Origin: an uncultured Kiloniellales bacterium
GTDB taxonomy: Bacteria > Pseudomonadota > Alphaproteobacteria > Kiloniellales > JAKSDN01
Reading direction: 5' to 3'
DNA: 5,715 nt
Assembly (NCBI GenBank): GCA_937974415.1
Contig: CALJXB010000404.1
Span: 1 to 5,715 of the forward strand
The position numbers were made by a program, and so were the translations under genes. Below the pieces are notes generated by a model that was not told where the DNA came from, did no database searches, and was given only the letters and a program-made list of their open reading frames with translations. Of this stretch, positions 1 through 4,898 are shown piece by piece. Numbering within the stretch: position 1 is the first letter of the stretch; every line of letters starts with the position of its first letter.

Positions 1-584
1 TAGACCGGGGCGTCGAAGGCGCGCTCGTGCTCCTGCCAGTCGAGCGGCTTGGGGTGTTCGAAGTGGACCTCCTCGGGCGCCCAGGACGTGCCGTAGCACT
101 CGCGGAAGACGTTGAAGAACATGCCGAGGGAAAGCTCGGCATCCTGCCGGCGCTCCAGGATCCGGCCGTCGGTGATCTGATACTCGAGGCGGAGCAGGCT
201 GTCGGCCTCGGTGAGGCGCATGGCGGAGCCCTGCTGGTGGTAATCGAAATGGTCGATCAGATTGTCCAGCGCGCTTCCCACGGTGGGCGAGCAGACCGCC
301 ATATAGCCCCACATGCCGAGGTCGCGGGGCTTGAACTGGTGGCCGAACCAGAGCCCGAAATTGTCGTGCTGAGTGGCTCGCGCGGCTTCCTCGAAGAGGC
401 CGCAGAAGGCGCCGAGGCTGAGGCTCTGGATCGGATTCTCGATGATCTCCGGGGCGATGCCGACGCGCCCGAAAATGCCGTCCACGTCGCCGCCGTAGTC
501 CGCGATGAGCTTGGCTGCGCCAGTCGCCGCCGGCGCCAGGACGCCCGGGCCGGCCTCCGCCCCCTGCTTGCTCCAGTCCAGCAT
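1..584 (-). CDS. AraC-family transcriptional regulator, N-terminal ligand-binding part (partial, runs off left edge)
   Basis: The minus strand reads open from an ATG at 584 to the window edge, giving 194 complete residues with no stop. The sequence matches the N-terminal arabinose-binding-like domain of AraC regulators (the PF12625 type). Signs of this are IADYGGDVDGIFGRVGI at residues 27-43, a helical stretch SLGAFCGLFEEAA (56-68), NFGLWFGHQF and LGMWGYMAVCSPTVGSAL (about 75-106), and an approach to the usual 'F.APV' segment (FDAPV, 190-194). The C-terminal pair of helix-turn-helix motifs must lie to the left of the window and is not seen. The gene is divergent from the microcompartment operon, so it is the likely substrate-responsive activator (inference). 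The start is supported by family similarity beginning soon after it, although the upstream Shine-Dalgarno is weak. Family assignment is fairly sure; the ligand is unknown. Confidence 0.85.
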   Translation of the reverse strand, partial: MLDWSKQGAEAGPGVLAPAATGAAKLIADYGGDVDGIFGRVGIAPEIIENPIQSLSLGAFCGLFEEAARATQHDNFGLWFGHQFKPRDLGMWGYMAVCSPTVGSALDNLIDHFDYHQQGSAMRLTEADSLLRLEYQITDGRILERRQDAELSLGMFFNVFRECYGTSWAPEEVHFEHPKPLDWQEHERAFDAPV

Positions 585-813
585 CGTGGCCTGGCTTTCT
601 TTATTGTTCTTGCGCCGCTGCGCCGGGCTCGGCGAACCGCGGCCGCCTCTTCCTGTCGCCCGCCAGGGTGCCTGAAGGCCAAATTCATTGCAAGTTCAGG
701 GGCGCCCCATAACCAGCAAAGGGCATTTAGCCGGCAGAGGCTTGTCGAGATGTCAAATAGTCCCGCCATGTTGTCAAGCGCGGGCAAGCCCGACTCCGCT
801 ACCTTCCTGGACC
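585..813. promoter_or_regulatory. Divergent intergenic control region between regulator and metabolosome operon
   Basis: These 229 bases separate two divergent genes and must hold both promoters. Visible elements are a perfect 10-bp palindrome GGGGCGCCCC (699-708), a CGGGC-AA-GCCCG inverted repeat (781-792) and the TGTCAA direct repeat listed separately. A weak plus-strand promoter candidate is TTGCAA (688-693), a 16-bp spacer, then TAACCA (710-715). On the minus strand each TGTCAA reads as TTGACA, a perfect sigma70 -35 box, but no good -10 box lies 17 bp downstream of either; the nearest is CTAAAT, about 20 bp after the leftmost copy. No real coding sequence was recognised here. The exact start sites cannot be set from sequence alone. 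Confidence 0.6.
751..777. promoter_or_regulatory. Candidate AraC-type operator: TGTCAA direct repeats, 21-bp period
   Basis: TGTCAA occurs at 751-756 and 772-777, in the same orientation, with starts exactly 21 bp apart (two helical turns). A related TGTCGA lies at 743-748. AraC-family proteins commonly bind tandem half-sites about 21 bp apart near the -35 region, and the adjacent divergent gene encodes such a regulator, so this is a natural operator candidate. The alternative is that one or both copies are simply TTGACA -35 boxes for the minus-strand regulator gene; these roles could also overlap, as in autoregulated AraC systems. Confidence 0.4.
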
Positions 814-2337
814 ATGGGCGAGGTTGCGGACAAAGCGGCGACGGCCTCCGGCCACCAGGCGGAGGCCATGTTACACCGGGCGAACTGGGCGCTTAGCGTC
901 TATGGCCGCTTCGACCGGGCGGCGGTGCTGCGCGTCGCCTCGGCGGCGGCGGAAGCGGGGGCCGCCAAGGCGGCCGATTACGCCAAATGGGCCGTGGAGG
1001 AGACCGGCTTCGGCGTGGTCGCCCACAAGACCATCAAGAACGAGCTGTGCAGCCGGGGCCTCTTCGAGCACTACAAGAACGACGACTTCACCGGCTATCG
1101 CCTCGATGCGGCTCGCAAGACCATCGAGGTGGCGCGGCCGGCCGGTGTGATCCTGGCGCTCACGCCCTCGACCAACCCGGTGTGCTCGGTGTTCTACAAG
1201 ATCCTGCTGGCGCTCCTGACCCGCAACGCCATCGTCATCAGCCCGCACCCCATGGCCAAGGCCTGCTGCACGGACGCGGCACTCACCATGGCCCAGGCGG
1301 CCGAGGCGGCCGGCGCGCCCGACGGCATCATCCAGGTCATCGCCGAGCCCAACCTGGAGGTCATCGACCGGCTCATGACCTCGCCCCGGACCAGCGTGAT
1401 CCTGGCGACCGGCGGCACCCCCATGGTCCGCGCGGCCTACGGCTCCGGCAACCCGGCGCTGGGGGTCGGCCCGGGAAACTGCCCCGACTACGTGGATGCC
1501 AGCGCCGAGGTGGGCGAGACGGCCCGCCAAATCGCCCACAGCAAGTCGTTCGACAATTCGGTCCTGTGCACCAACGACTCCGCCGTGATCGCCCACGCCT
1601 CGGTCTCGGCCCAACTGCGGCGGGCGATGACCCGCGAAGGCTGCCATTTCGTCGCCGAGGGCGAGCGCGCTCGGGTCGAAGAGGTGCTATTCCCGGGCGG
1701 GGCGTTCAACGTCGCCATGCTGGGCCGCGACGCCACGACGATTGCCAAGGCCTGCGGCCTGACGGTGGCGCGCAACACCCGAGTGCTGGTGGTGCCCCTG
1801 GAGCGGATCGGCGACGACTATCCGCTCAGCCGCGAAAAGCTCTGCCCGGTGCTCGGCTACTACGAGGTCGAGACCGCCGAGGCCGGATTGAGCGCCTGCC
1901 GGGCCATGGTGCGCCGACACGGCGCCGGCCATTCGGCGGCGATCTATGCCTCGGACCCTCAGTTGATCCTGCGCTTCGGGGCCGAGCTCAACGTGCTGCG
2001 GATCGTCGTCAACGCGCCCTGTAGCATCGGCGCCGCCGGCTTCCAGACCCATCTGGCGCCGACCATGACCGTGGGCACCGGCTTTTTCGGCCGCAGCTCG
2101 GTCGCCGAGAACGTCGGCCCGCAGCACCTGATCCAGTGGGTCAAGATCGCCTACGACAAGGACGCCGGCGTCGACCTCGGCCACTTCGAGGGCCTGTCTC
2201 TGGCGGGCGGGACTTCGGCGGCCAGTTCCCCGGCCGGCGAGATGCAGTCCGGCCTCGTCGAAGACGGCGATTTGAGAGCCGAGATCCGCCAGATCATCCT
2301 GGAGGAGCTCAAGAGCCTGCGGGCGGGGCCGGGGTGA
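814..2337 (+). CDS. Microcompartment CoA-acylating aldehyde dehydrogenase with C-terminal encapsulation helix
   Basis: This 507-residue enzyme is expected to oxidise an aldehyde with NAD+ and CoA to an acyl-CoA in the metabolosome lumen. The ALDH fold is clear: LTPSTNPVCSVFYK (117-129), TRNAIVISPHPMAK (136-149), ATGGTPMVRAAYGSGNPALGVGPGN (198-222 region), catalytic Cys252 in SFDNSVLCTND, EKLCPVL (341-347) and SSVAENVGPQHLI (428-440). These signatures are closest to the AdhE N-terminal domain and sulfoacetaldehyde dehydrogenase (SauS) type rather than PduP or EutE. After the catalytic domain a Gly/Ser/Ala linker (about 461-484) leads to an amphipathic helix (485-503, core AEIRQIILEELKSL), which looks like an encapsulation peptide. 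ATG 814 is chosen because homology starts near residue 17; its Shine-Dalgarno is weak. ATG 868 (residue 19) is an alternative start behind GGAGG, though only 2 nt away. The reading frame stays open back to 688 but upstream residues look non-coding. It is the first gene of the operon. The physiological substrate is unknown. Confidence 0.93.
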   Translation: MGEVADKAATASGHQAEAMLHRANWALSVYGRFDRAAVLRVASAAAEAGAAKAADYAKWAVEETGFGVVAHKTIKNELCSRGLFEHYKNDDFTGYRLDAARKTIEVARPAGVILALTPSTNPVCSVFYKILLALLTRNAIVISPHPMAKACCTDAALTMAQAAEAAGAPDGIIQVIAEPNLEVIDRLMTSPRTSVILATGGTPMVRAAYGSGNPALGVGPGNCPDYVDASAEVGETARQIAHSKSFDNSVLCTNDSAVIAHASVSAQLRRAMTREGCHFVAEGERARVEEVLFPGGAFNVAMLGRDATTIAKACGLTVARNTRVLVVPLERIGDDYPLSREKLCPVLGYYEVETAEAGLSACRAMVRRHGAGHSAAIYASDPQLILRFGAELNVLRIVVNAPCSIGAAGFQTHLAPTMTVGTGFFGRSSVAENVGPQHLIQWVKIAYDKDAGVDLGHFEGLSLAGGTSAASSPAGEMQSGLVEDGDLRAEIRQIILEELKSLRAGPG

Positions 2338-2374
2338 GCGGCAGCGCGAACAGCAAAGGACCACGAGCGGGGCC

Positions 2375-2980
2375 ATGGCGACCATTCGCTCCTACATTTT
2401 CATCGACCAGCTGCAGCCCAAGACCATGTGCTACCTGGGCACCTTCATCCGCGGCGTGCTGCCGCGCACCAACATGGCGGCCCAGGTCATCGAGGTGCAG
2501 CCGGGCCTCGACATCGAGGCGCTCACCGACGTGGCGATCAAGCATGTCGACGTTCAGCCCGGCCTGCTGGTGGTCGAGCGCCAGTTCGGCTATCTCGAGT
2601 TCCACTCCCACTCGACCGCCGCCGTCAAGGCGGCCGGCGAGGCGATCCTGGATCACCTGGGTGCCAGCGAGGCCGACGCCATGAAGCCGGAGATCCTCGC
2701 CTCCAAGATCGTGAAACGGGTCGACGACTATCACGCCTTCCTGATCAACCGGAACAAGGCGGGCTCGATGATCCTGCCTGGCGAATCCCTCTTCGTGCTG
2801 GAGATGCAGCCCGCGGCCTACAGCATCCTGGCCGCCAACGAGGCGGAGAAGTCGGCCGACGTGAAGCTGGTCGACTATCGCATGATGGGCGCCACCGGGC
2901 GGCTCTACCTGAGCGGCCCGGAGGCCGACGTGCGGGCCGCGGCCCGGGCCGCCGAAGACGCGCTCACGGCGAGGATCTGA
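2375..2980 (+). CDS. BMC-T tandem-domain trimeric shell protein (first paralogue)
   Basis: This 201-residue protein has two fused BMC domains and should form pseudohexameric trimers that tile shell facets with BMC-H. Domain 1 spans roughly residues 1-100 (AAQVIEVQPGLDIEAL, GLLVVERQFGYLEFHS) and domain 2 roughly 101-201 (GESLFVLEMQPAAYSILAANEAEK, then the likely central loop MMGATGRLYLSG at 170-181). The N-terminal segment with FIDQLQPKTMCYLGTF and LPRTNMAAQ recalls, from memory, the BMC-T of mycobacterial RMM compartments. It starts 37 nt after the dehydrogenase; the nearest Shine-Dalgarno-like stretches are AAAGGA at 2355 and GCGGGG at 2367, neither ideal. No Cys pattern suggests an Fe-S cluster. 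The paralogue at 4251 shares about half of its residues by eye over the last three-quarters. Class is sure; pore type (single or stacked trimer, gated or not) is not determined. Confidence 0.93.
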   Translation: MATIRSYIFIDQLQPKTMCYLGTFIRGVLPRTNMAAQVIEVQPGLDIEALTDVAIKHVDVQPGLLVVERQFGYLEFHSHSTAAVKAAGEAILDHLGASEADAMKPEILASKIVKRVDDYHAFLINRNKAGSMILPGESLFVLEMQPAAYSILAANEAEKSADVKLVDYRMMGATGRLYLSGPEADVRAAARAAEDALTARI

Positions 2981-2983
2981 GCC

Positions 2984-3526
2984 ATGAGTGGGCAGATCTC
3001 CCAAGACGAAATCCGCCGCATGGTGCGCGAGCTGTTGCGCGACGCGGTGGCTGGCGGCGGCGAGCGCGCTCCGCCCCAGCCGAGCTCCGCCGGGCCGCCG
3101 CGCCCGGGGGACCTGGGCGGCCTGTCGGAGCGGGTGCGCGCTGCGCTCGCAGGTGCCGGCGGTGGCGGGATCGAGATCGCGATTGCCGGCGATGCCGACC
3201 TCAATGCCTTCGCCCAGCAGGTGGCGCTTTGCGCCCTGGAGCGCGATCTCCTGGGCGCCATCGCCGCGAACCGGGTGCGCTTCCGCCTCGCCGGCGGCGA
3301 GCGGGACGTCGCGGCGCCGCAACGGGCAGAGACTCCGGCCGCCGTGCCGTCCACGGCGGGCGGCGAAGCCTATCATTGGGAGCAGGGGCTCCTCGGCGAA
3401 ACCAAGATCACCGAGATCGCGCGGACCCACGCCAAGCTGGTGCTTGGCCGGCGGGCGCTCATGACGCCGCTCGCCTGGGATCGGGCCCGCAGTCTCGGCC
3501 TGCAAGTGGCGAGGATGAAATCATGA
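2984..3526 (+). CDS. PduM-like microcompartment assembly protein
   Basis: The 180-residue product resembles PduM, a 163-residue structural component needed for normal propanediol microcompartment assembly. The match is in overall plan, not strong identity. It has an N-terminal amphipathic helix (residues 5-22, SQDEIRRMVRELLRDAV), a Pro/Ala/Gly-rich linker (24-45), a central alpha/beta segment (GGIEIAIAGDADLNAFAQQ, 61-79) and a C-terminal segment TKITEIARTHAKLVLGRRALMTPLAWDRA with a final ARSLGLQV. The C-terminal 'I/V-T-x-hA-x-D-xA' pattern is shared with PduM and several other microcompartment proteins. The gene begins 3 nt after the BMC-T stop, with GAGG (2971-2974) inside the upstream gene, and ends in a 4-bp ATGA overlap with BMC-P, so translation is probably coupled. 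The N-terminal helix matches the dehydrogenase C-terminal helix, suggesting it binds the shell lumen face. No catalytic motif is seen. Confidence 0.72.
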   Translation: MSGQISQDEIRRMVRELLRDAVAGGGERAPPQPSSAGPPRPGDLGGLSERVRAALAGAGGGGIEIAIAGDADLNAFAQQVALCALERDLLGAIAANRVRFRLAGGERDVAAPQRAETPAAVPSTAGGEAYHWEQGLLGETKITEIARTHAKLVLGRRALMTPLAWDRARSLGLQVARMKS

Positions 3527-3837
3527 AAACAGGCTACGTGGTTGGGCGCGTCTGGGCGACCAAGCGGCTCGGCGAGCTGCCGTCGGGGGCGCTGTTGGAG
3601 ATCGATTTGGAGGAGGCCTCAGGTGACGGCGGCGGCGACAGTGGAGGTGGCGAACGCTTGGTTGCCTTCGACCCGCTCGGCTGCGGCGAGGGCGAACGGG
3701 TGCTGGTGACCCAAGGCTCGGTCGCCAAGGGCTGGTTCCAGGACGGCAAAGCGGTGGTCGACGCCCTGGTCGTCGGCTCCCTCGACCCGACCGGCGAGGC
3801 AAAAGCCGCGCCCAAAAACAAATCCAAGAAGGCCTGA
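3523..3837 (+). CDS. BMC-P pentameric vertex protein (EutN/CcmL family)
   Basis: This 104-residue protein should form the pentamers that cap shell vertices. Family signs are the start MKTGYVVGRVWATKRLGELPSG..LLEID, the core LVAFDPLGCGEGERVLVTQGS (46-66; the usual GAGxGE turn reads GCGEGE) and the end VVDALVVGSLD (78-88). Two oddities are a Gly/Asp/Ser insertion at about residues 33-43 in the loop before LVAFD and a Lys-rich tail (KAAPKNKSKKA, 94-104) beyond the usual family end. ATG 3523 is chosen because the family N-terminus starts there; it overlaps the upstream stop as ATGA and has GAGG at 3511-3514, 8 nt upstream. The frame is open far upstream, but that stretch is a shadow of two genes. 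It is the only vertex protein in the window. Confidence 0.95.
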   Translation: MKTGYVVGRVWATKRLGELPSGALLEIDLEEASGDGGGDSGGGERLVAFDPLGCGEGERVLVTQGSVAKGWFQDGKAVVDALVVGSLDPTGEAKAAPKNKSKKA

Positions 3838-3849
3838 GGCATTCGGGCC
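3831..3849 (+). other. RNA hairpin spanning the BMC-P stop codon
   Basis: GGCCTGA (3831-3837) can pair with TCGGGCC (3843-3849), giving a 7-bp stem with one G-U pair and a 5-nt loop. There is no T-run after it, so it is not an intrinsic terminator. Lying about 50 nt ahead of BMC-H, it could mark an mRNA processing or stability boundary. It is short and may be chance in GC-rich DNA. Confidence 0.35.
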
Positions 3850-3884
3850 GCATTCTCGTGTGACGCACAGACGGATTTCAGTGT

Positions 3885-3890
3885 AGGAGG
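3885..3890 (+). promoter_or_regulatory. Consensus Shine-Dalgarno of BMC-H
   Basis: AGGAGG sits 8 nt before the ATG of BMC-H. It is the best ribosome binding site in the window and is preceded by a 61-nt gap, unlike the overlapped or near-abutting genes upstream. This fits high translation of the most abundant shell protein. Confidence 0.8.
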
Positions 3891-3898
3891 AAAGGGAC

Positions 3899-4171
3899 AT
3901 GCAAAACGCGATCGGTTTCGTTGAGACCCGGGGTTACGTGGCGGCCTTCGCCGCGGCGGACGCCATGGTGAAGGCGGCCAACGTCAGCATCATCGGCCGC
4001 GAGCAGGTCGGTGCCGGCCTGGTCTCGGTGCTGGTGCAGGGCGACGTGGGCGCGGTCAAGGCGGCCACCGAGGCCGGCTCCGAGGCGGCCTCGACGGTGG
4101 GCGAGGTGGTTTCGGTCCACGTCATCCCGCGGCCCCATCCGGACGTGACCAAGACCTTCGGCGCGGGCTGA
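3899..4171 (+). CDS. BMC-H hexameric shell protein (PduA/CcmK family)
   Basis: The 90-residue product is a canonical single-domain shell protein that forms the hexagonal facets. It begins [26 protein letters not shown] (residues 4-29), with the conserved edge lysine at K25. The pore loop is QVGAGLV (36-42), with Ala39 where PduA has Ser40. [18 protein letters not shown] (47-64) follows, and the edge motif [10 protein letters not shown] (74-83) carries R78. The tail after PRPH is short, as in PduA. Small nonpolar Ala at the pore would make a narrow, less polar opening than the PduA serine (inference). Flanking hairpins and the consensus Shine-Dalgarno set this cistron apart from its neighbours. 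It is the only BMC-H in the window. Identification is essentially certain. Confidence 0.98.
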   Translation: MQNAIGFVETRGYVAAFAAADAMVKAANVSIIGREQVGAGLVSVLVQGDVGAVKAATEAGSEAASTVGEVVSVHVIPRPHPDVTKTFGAG

Positions 4172-4197
4172 GCGCCTCCTGATCCGGACTGCCGAGC

Positions 4198-4225
4198 GTC
4201 GGGCACGGAAGGCTCCGTGCCCGGC
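4198..4225 (+). other. Strong RNA hairpin between BMC-H and second BMC-T
   Basis: GGGCACGGA (4201-4209) and TCCGTGCCC (4214-4222) are a perfect 9-bp inverted repeat with loop AGGC. C4200-G4223, a T-G wobble and G4198-C4225 extend the stem to 12 pairs. No T-run follows (next bases are CCGAGAGTAG), so full rho-independent termination is unlikely. It lies 26 nt after the BMC-H stop and 25 nt before the next start. Likely roles are 3'-end protection of BMC-H mRNA or partial attenuation of BMC-T2 (inference). Confidence 0.7.
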
Positions 4226-4239
4226 CCGAGAGTAGCGTT

Positions 4240-4245
4240 GGGAGG
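4240..4245 (+). promoter_or_regulatory. Shine-Dalgarno deciding the GTG start of second BMC-T
   Basis: GGGAGG lies 5 nt before GTG 4251 but only 2 nt before the in-frame TTG 4248. Starting at GTG gives MAQLR, which aligns with MATIR of the first BMC-T, so GTG 4251 is preferred. Confidence 0.75.
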
Positions 4246-4250
4246 CCTTG

Positions 4251-4880
4251 GTGGCGCAGCTTCGAGTCTATCTCAGGATCGAGGACCTGAGGCGCCAGTT
4301 CGCGGCCTATATGGCGACGCCGGTGCGCGCCCGCGGCTATGTGCCGATCGAGGGCATGCATTCGCTGATCGTCGAAATCGCGCCGGCGCTGGCGATCCAT
4401 CGGGTGATCGACCTGGCGCTCACCGCGGTGCCCGAGGTCGACCCCGGCATCCTCTTCGTCGAGCGCCAGTTCGGCATCCTCGAGCTGCATGCCCGCGACA
4501 TGGAGGCCGTCGAGCGGGCCGGCGAGGCCATCCTGACGGGCATCGGCGCCAAGGCGGGCGATCAGCTGAAGCCGGAGATTCTCTTCACCGATATCGTGGA
4601 GCGGGTCAGCGACCAGCACGCGGTGATCCTCAACCGCAACCGGGACGCCTCGATGATTCTGCCCGGCGAGTCCCTGCTGCTGGTCGAGATGACTCCGGCC
4701 CTCTTCGCCGCCGCCGCCGCCAACGAGGCGGAAAAGGTTGCGCCGGAGAACACCCTGGTCGACGTGCAGATGATCGGCGCCTCGGGCCGGGTCTTCATCT
4801 CCGGCGCGCCCGCGGGCATCCAGCGCGCCCGCGACCGCATCATGATGGTGCTCGAGACAGTGACGGGAAAAGCGCGCTAG
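4251..4880 (+). CDS. BMC-T tandem-domain trimeric shell protein (second paralogue)
   Basis: This 209-residue protein is a second two-domain shell trimer. From about residue 40 it follows the first BMC-T closely: GILFVERQFGILELHARD (66-83), AGEAIL (90-95), LKPEIL (106-111), HAVILNRNR (123-131), SMILPGESLLLVEM (134-147), AAANEAEK (155-162) and the likely central loop QMIGASGRVFISG (173-185). The first 40 or so residues differ: the LQPKT...LPRTNMAAQ segment of the first copy is replaced by FAAYMATPVRARGYVPIEGMHS. The GTG start is supported by spacing and paralogue alignment. It is the last gene of the plus-strand run, ending 18 bp from the convergent oxygenase gene with no terminator visible between them. 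Two unlike trimers in one shell may provide different pores for substrate and cofactor (inference). Confidence 0.93.
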   Translation: MAQLRVYLRIEDLRRQFAAYMATPVRARGYVPIEGMHSLIVEIAPALAIHRVIDLALTAVPEVDPGILFVERQFGILELHARDMEAVERAGEAILTGIGAKAGDQLKPEILFTDIVERVSDQHAVILNRNRDASMILPGESLLLVEMTPALFAAAAANEAEKVAPENTLVDVQMIGASGRVFISGAPAGIQRARDRIMMVLETVTGKAR

Positions 4881-4898
4881 ACGGCGGTTCGTAAAGAG

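Noticed and set aside
257..787. Minus-strand 176-residue frame in the regulator and intergenic region
   Set aside because: It is in a different frame from the AraC-family match and has a low-complexity Ser/Arg/Ala tail. It is a shadow.
688..813. N-terminal extension of the dehydrogenase to ATG 688 as a possible N-terminal encapsulation peptide
   Set aside because: The 42 residues are Pro/Cys/Arg-rich, not an amphipathic helix, and cover the likely promoter region. The encapsulation helix is clearly at the C-terminus.
27..896. Plus-strand 289-residue open frame
   Set aside because: It is antisense to the AraC-family gene and crosses into the dehydrogenase start. Composition is Arg/Ala/Gly-rich with no recognisable motif, while the minus strand gives a clear family match.
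2309..3505. Minus-strand 398-residue open frame under BMC-T and the PduM-like gene
   Set aside because: It is a long antisense frame typical of GC-rich codon bias, rich in Arg, Gly and His, with no domain signature. The plus strand encodes recognised proteins throughout.
2428..3522. In-frame upstream extension of the vertex protein, which would make a 469-residue fusion
   Set aside because: The upstream part is the alternate frame of BMC-T and the PduM-like gene and has low-complexity Arg/Gly composition. The EutN/CcmL family N-terminus begins exactly at ATG 3523.
4198..4225. Intrinsic terminator after BMC-H
   Set aside because: The stem is strong but is followed by CCGAGAGTAG on the plus strand, with no T-run on either strand, so it is listed as a hairpin rather than a terminator.
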